Below are positions 41,301 through 46,010 of a DNA stretch of 64,000 nucleotides, one piece after another; position 1 is the stretch's first letter; each line of letters starts with the position of its first letter. Origin of the DNA: Sphingomonas kyeonggiensis (GTDB taxonomy: Bacteria; Pseudomonadota; Alphaproteobacteria; Sphingomonadales; Sphingomonadaceae). The translations under genes were made by a program, and so were the position numbers. The notes below the pieces were generated by a model. That model did not search any database. It was not told the origin of the DNA and saw only the letters and a list, made by a program, of their open reading frames with translations. The stretch is taken from NCBI RefSeq assembly GCF_014196745.1, contig NZ_JACIEH010000001.1:1876704-1940703 (forward strand), written 5' to 3'.

Positions 41301-41414
41301 GGCCTTGTCCTGCGCCTGGGCCTGTGCGCCCGGCGCCCAGGCCAGCGCCACGCCGCTAAGGCAGGTGGACAGCAGCAGGCGGCCACGGCCACGATTGAGC
41401 TTCTGCACGGACAT
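26310..41414 (-). CDS. Giant inverse-autotransporter-like adhesin with beta-helix passenger
   Basis: A 5,034-residue surface protein. The ATG at 41412-41414 follows GGGGGAG and starts a signal peptide ending GAQAQA; an earlier in-frame ATG gives no signal peptide. Residues about 45-290 resemble the beta-barrel of intimin/invasin (type Ve): DSNLLFVAGRVGTDERYDR, IGEDVAIGVNAGVDFYKTD, FGLEGFTSVFDLHVNYRLPV, then further strands ending RLSIPIGRG. All the rest (about 4,700 residues) is Gly/Thr/Ser/Asn-rich parallel beta-helix sequence with many ITNSGG- and VTFGxLDITGTG-like coils. It includes four module openings of the GTYDFADVNL type. There are no Ig-like or lectin domains and no C-terminal barrel; it ends DLPTAPVLP. 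It is probably displayed on the cell surface as an adhesin; the ligand is unknown. Confidence 0.85.
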   Translation of the reverse strand: MSVQKLNRGRGRLLLSTCLSGVALAWAPGAQAQAQDKAPTWKPRAEVDARAADGSSQVSFELFAPVAQNDSNLLFVAGRVGTDERYDRNGSVTIGGRGKIGEDVAIGVNAGVDFYKTDITSRDQTAVSFGLEGFTSVFDLHVNYRLPVNNRRTIGYLDPNSSPAGTLSVENNRLIERKRGWRLEEVPLAGANAEIGATAALSKDLSLRGSLSGFDYRDDAASKAYRGVRGGLELGIEDPLGTGGRFSVGAELQNDNRWGTQARGTVRLSIPIGRGARDRSAGTSGLDRQMGERLRRDYVTPSGTRYTDLTSTGFAIDARTGVAFGGVYFTSGSGTAGAAGTSTATTTLGDAVTRAGANGIVVALGNAGTIASGGVTLATNQYLVGGASSVSVRHSDGSVSGFSFGGTNGTITGSNAGGAAITLGQGSVVRDVTVRGAGSGILANGVGGFALERVVIENTGAAGLTLTNTTGSVVVDGLTVRGGAGAGVVINGGSNVTLRNSIIGGGAGAIDINDAGGNLTTTLSSLTLSATGGTVLDIDGSGAGTVTVAGLSGINITGGNGETGGFAARNVTFDASATAGIQAVNAGAMQVGTTTARVGGAGVTLTDVDGALSFANLNIANNGGTGLTVNNTKTGTFTLSTAAGTTDTTAGAALNLDPLLIDLTFSSVRSTGAAGAAIVLDNVQGAGTGGNALTIGALTILNSGQQGLFITGGSTGLVTIGGGSITNSGGASVQVGEAGVAGSGGTIGLNFGATITDAGAGPLVSLFNTGGAIRFTGAISGAGPITIGGTAAGSSVTFAGATTITGSTSPALSIDNTAGGVAFTGLLTIANPAGTGIVIGNVPGGVTFGDVDITGLGAGTGVNFTGTHGNVTFGTLDITGTGAAGSTGIDLTGATNAGAITIANPSVIQGVDIGVNLTNANITGSFRYGDGNAADGLESRITANTVIVVAGMNATHGTYDFADVNLDGNTNNITGGSFTAYYVLAGASGAGTANDPGSIAGAAASGAQYIVLLNNPNGGQDVIDTSGLSGGALSLTAGQSLVSFLNSDFFAVTGATVPANLIVSNLGPTGITNTYTGSGAAVLTSSTGGSTVVLANNTTLDGVIIHNDTAGTAVVGAGVSNVIIRNSTVSGNGGAISIFDGINAASVTLTNVDLSASGGTVLTLNGGGGGTLNVSGTDVSVTATGAARGASLFDVNLGTLDISSITTGSSSGTAVSLSGLTGGTLNIGSVTVGGAPLGGGVAVTNNAATLNIGSVAVANTAGVGLLVTDNSGSVTVGPVSVANSGNAGVALWNNSGAITLGATTVSGSGSDAVSLSNNGGTIGLGTLTLSGSAGAGLWINNNSGSVTAAGGSITGAGSSGVVIGGVAASGSVTIGSIGVTGSNDYGISIRDVVGTVTFTGTTSIANSSGIGLGTGSSGAISFGDVDITALGAGLVGLDARQASGTVTFGTLDITGTSTTGTRGIDLTGASFAGNLIVSGSSTITGVGTGVDLTNAAITGTFRFGDGSSTDANGAGSTISATTPIVIAGLNALVGTYDFADVNLAGDISTLATSASVYWVLAGASGAGSKTDPGSLAGAAASGADVIILINNPAGGNDVLDANDATYGTGGTFTLINGQQLRGFLNGDTITLPGGAPANIRLYGIAPGLVTNPFAGSGAPTLTTSAGGASTVVVTRNNLIDGLVIANGGIGSGVFGSGATNVTIRNSWISGTDGAIDFGSSNAAAPASIALSNLRLWAGNGSTALMAYASGGGSTTISQLSNITIEGGHGEAGGAYFGGATFDADTTTAGFQAVDASLQIGSAVTRVAGAGLDLFGALGALNFTSLGIYNQGSTGLRLGASALSLSSAAGTIDTVNGTSLALSNAATDLVLDRVAHAGTNSGILITDLTGTGTGGRALTVANLGISSASGNGIWIGGDNNGTISFGAASNISGTALTAITLSSGTGTLDFRYDGSVSQSTNVALLDITNHSGAVTFGATSTLSATNGTGLRFTNADGSYAFNGTATLNGGDAGIDILGGSAGSFTFGAGTTITSPSGPAFAISSSTSNVTYLGTINQATAISLALAVSTHSVGTLDFSGANVNASGGLGLTFNDADGTYSFGNLSVTGGGGVSITNGSAGNFSFGAGTSIANASGAAFSVSSSTANVSYAGSITQSAFGTTALDVAAHSAGTLDFTGATFNVTGGNGLSFNDADGTYNFGAITLSGGARLAILGGSAGNFTFGDVDITGLAANTTAADLTGATGNVTFATLDISGASTTGTRGIDLTGSTAAGNIIISGSSTITGVGIGVDLTNAAITGNFRFGDGSNTDADGAASSITAVKPLVIAGLNGGVGTYDFLDVKLNGDTTNLSVSAYFVQEGATGIGTWNDPGSLAGAEASGATYIVLLNDPTGGSDTLDATAGAGGSLDLAGGQALLAFRDVDRFTVGGGAPINVKLFDVQTGEIVNPFTGSGAPTLTASGANATVTLAGNNTIDGVVIANSGTGAGVLGNGVAGINTIRNSTISGGAAGAIRFYDNAANTVVALQNLTLAANGGNILALDGTGAGTLTVSALSNLTALHTTETGGFVFADVAFDADTATAGVQDVAAGDLTLGTVAARINGTALNFSNVSGTLNFGNLNIANDGGTGLIVANSKANNFVLGTTGGAVDTTNGTAIDIDPLTVNMTLGSVKSSGGVYGLLLDQVQGSFTVTGTVDVSNASNTAIAVRNNTGAAFAAKFQGAVTVNGTTGAGVALTNNTGATIDFTGGLGITTTTGRGFFASGGGTLSVTGTGNTITTGDATALVLGNVTVANAGVSFNNITAAPAAVQALVIGGTALNGALNIGGLNIGGGSTGVLLQSLSGSGGVNFTGTLDLDTTGVGFDLNGAVGTVNIANASGSTLTIDGASTGIRLNGMTGGTVNVGNNGGLASIGAITSSTVAAIGITGTSGGTLNYGGTIKAGAGSVLSVFSSSMLATLSGTINSTTTGTAFSFFGAGGIYTISGSVNHTGGTGVDVNATSNGNVSFLNASKTFSTGANTAISMAGTGTLTLLGGGLGITTTSGTGFSATAGTVAVLGSGNTITTDTGQILRLSGVTSGSGGITFDSLTAAGTVANNGILLSGLSGAAFNGGIVNIGGTSGAANDGIKVATGTAAITFGDTTIGTAGSNAIELLNSNSAVTFGTMNLAGANGSTVVIAGSGGPVTLGTGTITATGAANYAVSLTGGTADVSVGSALNGTNLVQIVDHETGTVTFSGDMASTVGGISVTNVNSGLITFTGQTLALNATAFGVTLAGNSGGTIDFNPTTGGSGLDIVSTGTGFTAGSGGTVIVRGNGNSISTTGTGTALSLQNVTIGLEGFTFGGVSANGATTGILLNGVGTVAPAIGLGTVNLQGITSRGIDVTGILGAGLSITDLDIGLSSNSAVALDLNGATVSSSIIIGDFDVTNSGGAGTSIGVDLRGTTGHANILLGGQLGASSSIAGVGTGIYLNAATDAQVTYGDGESGIDTSSTISATTAINASAAPTVGTYDFRDVAFSGSPGSGFGLNKIYFVDSDGAAGGGDGSGSDGLNPMTLAAAELAAANEDIIVLINNGSAISAAGSNGNNSLVLAPNAQVRGFGNGSDGGAGTGSAPIVITLTVPSTILLSGGGSVSIADPTVTGGAATLTSSAGSNVITLAASGNHLSGFILDGGGAASRGIKDNGAGASNTLLDYLTVRNFGTMGIEITPSTSTTIDHVLFSGNPGGDVLLNAANSVLTNITSNGGDITLNNATGTTTLTNVDLTGGAGLIFANAAGTINATNVDITNPLAAGLTISGGTASFNFDSDSLVRKSSAGASLSIGGGHTGGTFVYAGTLDITGGTGLQFDNADGTYNFTGTTTLAGGNAGIDILNGSGGTFSFGTNTAITSPSGTAFNVSDSTAAITYSGSITQANNAALVSFLNHSGGTVTFQTGTLSATNGTGLQFDNADGTYNFTGTTTLNGGDAGIDIVNGSAGTFGFGTGASITHAAAGDAFVLTDSNATLTYSGNIDDSNGHAVRIDNHDAGDILFQTGTITSSGANALGISLSNSNGGTIRFTGQTTLSTQANNALVLSANAGGTIEFSPTDNSQDLFITTTSGTAITMSGGGIFNVLHNNSNFNRIATGSGTLFDISNATAATTTLNLRFVDARNTGGASPTNGILISRTAGTLNGSIDITAGAITATNRGIDVDGGSLSLTYNGTIATSGTTARSVEVTNMAGGTVALNGNLTDTALGINVSNNSSGSVAFYGPTIALTPVANQTAVTLSNNGTTSISFSSAAGGNGFDIVASGTGKGIDFTGGGNLLVYGPGASITTQNGQILNLVNGNANSALGINFDSLASTGSIAGTAINISNIDGGTLSAGTVSITGTSGATADGIFYGGGSTMNVSLGTATIGNIGGDGIEINGSGNGSFAATSILIGNIGGNGVEINGSTNSVTLSGGSISGATYGVHVLGGTGAVSVGSSITKTASGNVVFVDGHSGGNLTFSGNISATGGFDNGILVQNVASGSVIFSGTKTLSTGAYTAVRLLNNSGAINFLNGGLAITTTDGAGFQSTAGVLTGTVTVEGAGNTISSGLGTALTIINNNIGGNGVTFQSISSNGAANGILLNNTGSSGGLRVTGTGTAGSGGTIRNSTGDGISLTGTENVRLAYMNVRNNRGNGIGGSNVNGFLIDNLTIEENGTDNGTDESGINLVNLRGSDSSGTRPTGIFNSTIRNNNEFEVQISNSSGTLTNFQVVNSTFSANGTTINGGSGPHGNLFNFLGTGTSVMGISVSGSSFTGAASVLGSGLFIDSSGTSMDANIAGSTFTNNNNGINISTGPGSTAMTYRIDGNTITGSRSTAINDFQNGNAPFTRTVNGTITNNIIGTAGVAQSGSTNGNGISISNEGAVTATYLIKGNTIQQIGTSGGLGGAGISVITGLFGVPTGGKTTSVTIQNNTISNILNDSGITIINAQDNSGTQPKIAVSLSGNGFVNTYNNQNIYLESSNGGQVLVEQLAASASANANELDDKNGGNDPTKIVTSGTITYGQAIPDLPTAPVLP
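30870..38560 (-). repeat. Four recurring modules in the giant adhesin
   Basis: A module opens with GTYDFADVNL-like sequence at about 38.53, 36.80, 34.40 and 30.90 kb (minus strand). The first three continue with AGASGAG...DPGSLAGAAASGA, a VLLNNPxGGxD segment, a GQxLxxF strand, then NxTIDGVVIxN and NxTIRNSxISG. The fourth keeps the order but is more diverged and has an insertion rich in Gly and Ser. Between openings lie runs of shorter beta-helix coils, some near-identical at DNA level (for example around 29.52-29.62 and 29.82-29.92 kb). Confidence 0.75.
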
Positions 41415-41636
41415 TCTCCCCCGATCGGCGCACGCCCGGAGCTGGCAGAAATGCCAATGCTTCGAATACGGGTCGTGACGCCTCGGCAACGGCTACCACC
41501 GCGGCGCCGATGCCTCAAGGGAGAGTCGCAGAATGGGACCGCTGGCCCGCAATCTATAACAGGAGCGAAACGCTAGGCTATGGCCAGTTCCATCCATTTC
41601 GGTTAGGCCGCGCAAGGGATTTCGGGGAGACGGGCG

Positions 41637-42155
41637 TTGTCAGATCCATTCATGGGCGAGATTCGGCTGATATCGTTCAATTTCGCGCCAAAGGGTTGGG
41701 CGCTCTGCAACGGCCAGCTTCTGCCGATCAATCAGAACCAGGCGCTGTTCTCGCTGCTGGGCACCACCTATGGCGGCGACGGCCGGGTGAACTTCGCCCT
41801 GCCCGATCTGCGGGGACGCGTGCCGATTCATTCCGGCGATGGCTATTTCCTGGGCCAGCGGGACGGTGAGGAGGCACATACGCTCTCGATCAGCGAAATG
41901 CCGACCCACACGCACCAGCTATACGCCTCCTATGTGGCAGGCGACGCGAACAGGGCCAACGTCAGCAGCGTCGGGCGCGTGCTCGCGGCCGAGGCCGGAA
42001 ACCCTTATTCCGCCAGCTTCGCCCCAACGGCGGTCACGCTCAATCCCGCGACGGTGTCCAGCATTGGCGGAAGCCAGGCACATGAAAACAGGATGCCTTT
42101 CCAGGTGCTTGTCTATTGTATCGCCCTTCAGGGCATTTTCCCGTCCCAGAACTGA
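41637..42155 (+). CDS. Tail-collar domain protein 1 (microcystin-dependent family)
   Basis: A 172-residue protein with the phage tail-collar domain, shown by GWALCNGQLLPINQNQALFSLLGTTYGGDG and FALPDLRGRVPIH. It starts with TTG at 41637: the next codons SDPFMGEIR match the ATG-started third paralogue (SDPFVAEIR), and GGGGAG lies 9-14 bases before. Outside phages such proteins are found in sets of two or three in many bacteria, often with an acetyltransferase, and their role is not settled. It is the first of three paralogues spaced 9 and 12 bases apart, clearly one operon. There are no other tail, head or lysis genes, so this is not a prophage. Confidence 0.88.
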   Translation: MSDPFMGEIRLISFNFAPKGWALCNGQLLPINQNQALFSLLGTTYGGDGRVNFALPDLRGRVPIHSGDGYFLGQRDGEEAHTLSISEMPTHTHQLYASYVAGDANRANVSSVGRVLAAEAGNPYSASFAPTAVTLNPATVSSIGGSQAHENRMPFQVLVYCIALQGIFPSQN

Positions 42156-42164
42156 GGAACTGCC

Positions 42165-42677
42165 ATGCCTTATGTCGGCGAGCTTCGCATTTTCGCAGGG
42201 ACCTTTGCGCCATTGGGATGGAGTTTCTGCGAGGGGCAGCTCCTGCCCATCTCGGAGAATGAGACACTCTTCAACCTGATCGGGACCACTTACGGTGGCG
42301 ACGGGCAGAGCACCTTCGGTCTGCCCGACCTGCGGGGCCGGGTCGCCCTGCACATGGGTACGGGCACCGGTCTGATGACCTACCAGATCGCCGACAAGGC
42401 CGGTGCCGAGGAAGTCACGCTGAGTCCGAGCCAGATCCCGTCGCATACGCATGCGCTGCTCGGATCGGCGGGCAATGGGTCGCAATCGACTCCCGAGAAC
42501 AATGTGCTGGCCAGCTCGACCCTCGCCCGGCTCTACACCGGCAACACGCCGAGCCTTGCGATGGCACCGAACTCGATCTCATCGATCGGCGGCAGCCAGC
42601 CGCACAGCAACATGCAGCCCTATCTCTGCGTGAACTACATCATCTCGCTGTTCGGCGTCTTCCCGAGCCAGAATTGA
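42165..42677 (+). CDS. Tail-collar domain protein 2
   Basis: A 170-residue paralogue of its neighbours, with GWSFCEGQLLPISENETLFNLIGTTYGGDG and GLPDLRGRVALHMG. It shares the central SQIPSHTHAL motif, whose His-x-His resembles metal-binding tail-fibre needles, and the C-terminal SIGGSQPHSNMQPYLCVNYIISLFGVFPSQN. The ATG at 42165 follows GAGGAA. No signal peptide is visible in any of the three, so they are cytoplasmic or exported by an unknown route. Confidence 0.88.
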   Translation: MPYVGELRIFAGTFAPLGWSFCEGQLLPISENETLFNLIGTTYGGDGQSTFGLPDLRGRVALHMGTGTGLMTYQIADKAGAEEVTLSPSQIPSHTHALLGSAGNGSQSTPENNVLASSTLARLYTGNTPSLAMAPNSISSIGGSQPHSNMQPYLCVNYIISLFGVFPSQN

Positions 42678-42689
42678 CAGGAAGCCAAG

Positions 42690-43217
42690 ATGTCTGACCC
42701 TTTCGTCGCCGAGATCCGGATCTTTCCGTTCAATTTCGCACCCAGGAGCTGGGCGTTCTGCAATGGCCAGCTGATGCCCATTTCGCAGAACACCGCGCTC
42801 TTCTCGCTGCTGGGCACCTTCTATGGTGGCGACGGCAAAGTGACCTTCTCCCTGCCAGACATGCAAGGCCGCGCAGCGATGCACCCTGGCCAGGGCCCGG
42901 GCTTGTCGCAGCGCGTGTTCGCCGAACAGGGAGGTTCGGATCGGGTAACCCTGCTCCAGTCCGATATTCCCTCTCACGCCCACGCGCTGCAGGCGGCCGG
43001 GAACAACGCGACTCAGGGAACGCTCACCAACAACGCGGCGCTCGGCACCACTGCCGGCGGCGCGCTCTACCAGACCCAGACCGGCACGAACCTGGTGCCG
43101 ATGTCTACCAATGCCCTGGCGCCGGTGGGCGGCGATCAGTCCCACAACAACATGCAGCCTTATCTGACGCTGAATTTCTGCATCTGCCTGCAGGGCATCT
43201 TCCCGCCGCGCCCCTGA
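42690..43217 (+). CDS. Tail-collar domain protein 3
   Basis: A 175-residue third paralogue, with SWAFCNGQLMPISQNTALFSLLGTFYGGDG, SLPDMQGRAAMHPG, SDIPSHAHAL and a C-terminal SHNNMQPYLTLNFCICLQGIFPPRP. The differences between the three lie mainly in the middle third, the part that would form the variable tip in a collar/fibre fold. The acetyltransferase gene begins 17 bases downstream. Confidence 0.88.
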   Translation: MSDPFVAEIRIFPFNFAPRSWAFCNGQLMPISQNTALFSLLGTFYGGDGKVTFSLPDMQGRAAMHPGQGPGLSQRVFAEQGGSDRVTLLQSDIPSHAHALQAAGNNATQGTLTNNAALGTTAGGALYQTQTGTNLVPMSTNALAPVGGDQSHNNMQPYLTLNFCICLQGIFPPRP

Positions 43218-43234
43218 CCATCGCGATAGCCGCC

Positions 43235-43750
43235 ATGCCCCCACCCCTGCACGCCGCCGCGCGTTTCGGCATCGGCTATCGTCCATTCGCGGCGGAAGAC
43301 TTCGAGTTCATCGAGGCGCTCTATTCCTCGACCCGCGCGGAAGAGCTGGCGCGAACCGGGTGGCCGGAAGACCAGAAGCTGGCCTTTCTGACGCAGCAGC
43401 ACCGCGCCCAGCACCATCACTATCAGACCTATTATCCCGATGCCGAGCGGTTGATCGTCGAACGGGGCGGTGAACCGATCGGAAGGCTCTATCTCGACGC
43501 GTGGCCGCTCGAAATCCGTATCGTGGATATTTCCCTGATGCCCGCGGCACGCGGCCAGGGCATCGGCGAGGCGATCCTGCGCGACGTGATCGACCACGCC
43601 GCCACCCTGGGCAAGGGCGTCTCGATCCATGTCGAGAAGTTCAATCCGGCCCGGCGCCTCTATCAGCGGCTCGGCTTCGTCGTGGCCGAGGACAAGGACG
43701 TCTACGACCTGATGGAGCACGGCGTGCCGCGCCCCTCGTCTCCGGCCTAG
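43235..43750 (+). CDS. GNAT family N-acetyltransferase
   Basis: A 171-residue cytoplasmic acyl-CoA-dependent acetyltransferase. The acetyl-CoA loop is in LMPAARGQGIGEAILRDVIDHA, preceded by the strand IRIVDISL and followed by VEKFNPARRLYQRLGFV, a typical GNAT C-terminal half. The substrate is unknown. It is the last plus-strand gene of the tail-collar operon, which suggests that it acts on those proteins or on a shared product. It converges on a DUF6916 gene with a four-base overlap of the stop codons. Confidence 0.88.
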   Translation: MPPPLHAAARFGIGYRPFAAEDFEFIEALYSSTRAEELARTGWPEDQKLAFLTQQHRAQHHHYQTYYPDAERLIVERGGEPIGRLYLDAWPLEIRIVDISLMPAARGQGIGEAILRDVIDHAATLGKGVSIHVEKFNPARRLYQRLGFVVAEDKDVYDLMEHGVPRPSSPA

Positions 43751-44067
43751 AAGAACACCGCCTCATAGAGCAGGCCATCGATCGCGAAGCCTATGGGCAC
43801 GATGAAGATGTCATGCGCCACCCCGTCGATCTGGAAGGGGTAGATCGCCTGGGGCAATCTCGGCTCGGGCGGCCCGCGGAACTCCAGTCGAAATCCCCCC
43901 TCCTCGCGTGGAGATCCGGGCAATTCCCGTGCCGCCATCAGCACCAGTTGCTGGGCTTCCCCCTGGCACGCGATGTCGAAAGGCGAGCCTATCCGTCCTT
44001 CGAAGTCGCGGAGCCGGAGCGGAACGGGCGGATGCTGCGGAACCGCCGAACCGGCATCTGACGTCAT
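43747..44067 (-). CDS. DUF6916-like protein
   Basis: A 106-residue protein. The start is the ATG at 44065-44067, eight bases after AGGGAG; an upstream in-frame ATG adds only nine residues and has no site. The sequence has the pattern I know for DUF6916: an RDFEGRIGSPF opening, a central FRLEFRGPPEPRLPQAIYPF and a closing DIFIVPIGFAIDGLLYEAVFF. Function is unknown, but relatives accompany tail-collar protein sets. It has no signal peptide. The neighbouring lipoprotein appears to be a diverged paralogue transcribed the other way. Confidence 0.7.
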   Translation of the reverse strand: MTSDAGSAVPQHPPVPLRLRDFEGRIGSPFDIACQGEAQQLVLMAARELPGSPREEGGFRLEFRGPPEPRLPQAIYPFQIDGVAHDIFIVPIGFAIDGLLYEAVFF

Positions 44068-44270
44068 CGTTGAACTCCCTACCCTGCGCGGCACCCGTTA
44101 TCGGAAGCCCTATAGGCATGCCTCGACCGCCGCGCCAATGCGGTACGATGCGGCCCGGCCTCTCGCGATTCACAACGTGCAGAAACCGAAACGAAATGCT
44201 AAAGGACCATTTCGGGGGAAAGGCCGTGCGCGTGGTGGCGCTGCGGCCTGCCGCAGAAAAAGCGCAAACC

Positions 44271-44723
44271 ATGACTTACAGCTCGCGTCGTAGCTTTGTT
44301 GCCGGAGGATTGGCGGTTGCCGCCAGTGCCGGAGTCGCCGGGTGCAGTGGCGGCGGATCCACATCGAGCACCGGAGGCGCAGTAACGCCGACGGCCAACG
44401 CCACCCCGTCCAGCAGCCCGCTGATCGCCTCGGAGGCCAGCGAGTGGGACAAGCTGGTCGGATCCTCCTTCCTGATCACGACGGATTCCGGGAAGGTTTC
44501 AGCCGTCCTGTCCAGCCTGGAGCGGATCGCGGACGTCACCCGCCCCTCCACGCTCGCCCGGCATGAACCCTTTCTCGCGAAGTTCCAGACGAACGCGACC
44601 GTGGCTTCGGTCGGCGGCAAGACCTTCCAGGTCTCGCATGCAACGAAGGGCAGCTTCGATCTCTTCCTCAATGTTTCCAGCCAGAGTTCGGGCCAGGGCC
44701 TCTTCACCGCCGTACTCAACTGA
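44271..44723 (+). CDS. Tat-type lipoprotein, DUF6916-like
   Basis: A 150-residue protein whose N-terminus combines a twin-arginine motif (SSRRSFVAGGLAV) with a lipobox-like AGC at residues 23-25, followed by a Gly/Ser/Thr linker. This suggests a membrane-anchored periplasmic protein. The remaining domain (KLVGSSFLITTDSGKVSAVL, EPFLAKFQ, GSFDLFLNVSSQSSGQGLFTAVLN) follows the same outline as the DUF6916 neighbour. Function is unknown. The ATG at 44271 has only a weak ribosome site; the 203-base gap before it holds an inverted repeat (CGAAATG at 44192-44198, CATTTCG at 44208-44214). Confidence 0.65.
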   Translation: MTYSSRRSFVAGGLAVAASAGVAGCSGGGSTSSTGGAVTPTANATPSSSPLIASEASEWDKLVGSSFLITTDSGKVSAVLSSLERIADVTRPSTLARHEPFLAKFQTNATVASVGGKTFQVSHATKGSFDLFLNVSSQSSGQGLFTAVLN

Positions 44724-44754
44724 GAATCTCTGCGCGCGCGCCGCAACCGGCCGC

Positions 44755-45441
44755 CTATCTCCATCCGGAAGCGCGCGCTTTCGCTTCCGCATCCGCATCC
44801 AGCGGATCGCCTGCCATCATCTCCTGCGCGGCCGCCATCACGCGCGCATCGGCGGAGCCCGCCTGCACATAATCGGTCCTTGCCGCAGTCCCAGCCGCAT
44901 GGGTCTGCCGCAGTAGCCAGCCCTGCGGATCGTGGCAGGCGATGCCGTCCGCTGCCCTGGCGGTGAAGACACGGCAATAGCGCCCCTCGGCATTGCGGAA
45001 GGTGACCGCCACTCGGACCGCGCCCTGGTTTGCGGCAAGCTGGCTGTCGAGCGCATCGGCAAGCGCGCCGGCGGCATAGAGCTGCCCGGCCTCAGTCCGC
45101 ACCATGCCCTCGTCCTGCAGGCCATGGCCGATCGCGAGGCCCAGTACGAGCGACGCTGCCACCGCCGCACCCCACCGCGTCCATGTGGGAATGCTCGCGG
45201 CCCGCTTGCGCACCGGTAGCTCGATCACCTTTGGACGCAGCATGGCGGCCAGCCGGTCCGGGACCGGCTCTTCCGCCACCGGCGCGAAATGTCCGGCCAG
45301 CCGGGTACGCAGCGCGCGGTGCCGGGCGACCTCCTCGGCAAGCGCGGGATCCTCGGCAATGGCCCGCTCGACACGCTTGGCCTCGATCGGGCCCAGCTCG
45401 CCATCGGCGTAGGCCATCAGCATTTCGGGATCGATGCTCAT
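44755..45441 (-). CDS. Anti-sigma factor, membrane-anchored
   Basis: A 228-residue partner of the ECF sigma gene immediately upstream; the ATG overlaps the sigma stop by four bases. The N-terminal 60 residues (DPEMLMAYADGELGPIEAKRVERAI) are the short helical sigma-binding domain of this anti-sigma class. A single membrane helix (WGAAVAASLVLGLAIGHGL, about residues 88-107) separates it from a periplasmic part with RNAEGRYCRVF and IACHDPQGW. It should hold the sigma factor inactive until an envelope signal arrives. No HxxxCxxC zinc motif is present. Confidence 0.88.
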   Translation of the reverse strand: MSIDPEMLMAYADGELGPIEAKRVERAIAEDPALAEEVARHRALRTRLAGHFAPVAEEPVPDRLAAMLRPKVIELPVRKRAASIPTWTRWGAAVAASLVLGLAIGHGLQDEGMVRTEAGQLYAAGALADALDSQLAANQGAVRVAVTFRNAEGRYCRVFTARAADGIACHDPQGWLLRQTHAAGTAARTDYVQAGSADARVMAAAQEMMAGDPLDADAEAKARASGWR

Positions 45442-45929
45442 GCCGCCTCTCCCAATTGCGCCATCAGCGCCTGTCGGCCGCGTACCAGCCGCGAGGTGAG
45501 CGTGCCCATCGGCACATCGAGGATTTCCGCCGCTTCCTTGTAGGCGAGCCCCTCGATCAGCACGAGCGCCACCGCTTCACGCTGCTCGTCCGGCAGTGTG
45601 TGCAGGGCGACGTCGACCTCGCTGAGCGCAATGCGCGCCTCGGCCCCGCCATCGGCACCCACGCCGAGCCCGGCTTCGGCATCGACGAAGGTCTGCGCCG
45701 CACGTGCCCGGCTGCGCGTCGTATCGATCCAGCTGTTGCGCATGATCCGGTACATCCAACTGTCCATTCGTGTGCCGGGCTGCCACGACGCGCGCCCGAG
45801 TAGCGCCTTTTCCAGCGCCACCTGGCACAGATCGTCGGCATCGGCAGCATCGCGGGCAAGCGCACGGGCGAACCGCCTTAGTCGCGGCAGCAGCGCCAGC
45901 AGGTCATCCTCGAAAGCCGCCAAGCCCAA
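45438..45929 (-). CDS. ECF RNA polymerase sigma factor
   Basis: A sigma-70-family regulator of 161-163 residues with region 2 (ARDAADADDLCQVALEKAL, SWMYRIMRNSWIDTTR) and region 4 (LPDEQREAVALVLIEGLAYKEAAEILDVPMGTLTSRLVRGRQAL). There is no ATG at the front. TTG at 45927-45929 or TTG at 45921-45923 can serve, the second lying better behind GAGGAA. It forms a unit with the downstream anti-sigma gene. The divergent gene is a secreted subtilisin-like protease starting about 80 bases away, which suggests a shared control region and possibly target or signal status. Confidence 0.9.
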   Translation of the reverse strand: MGLAAFEDDLLALLPRLRRFARALARDAADADDLCQVALEKALLGRASWQPGTRMDSWMYRIMRNSWIDTTRSRARAAQTFVDAEAGLGVGADGGAEARIALSEVDVALHTLPDEQREAVALVLIEGLAYKEAAEILDVPMGTLTSRLVRGRQALMAQLGEAA

Positions 45930-46010
45930 TTCCTCTTGTCCGTGGATGAAACGGATGGCGTCCGGCGTTTAATCCACATGAACTGCATTTTGTGCAAGAA
46001 GGGTACCGCG

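Noticed and set aside
41637..43217. Possible prophage because of tail-collar domains
   Set aside because: No other structural, replication, lysis or integrase genes flank the trio, and such proteins occur in non-phage operons with a GNAT gene as here.
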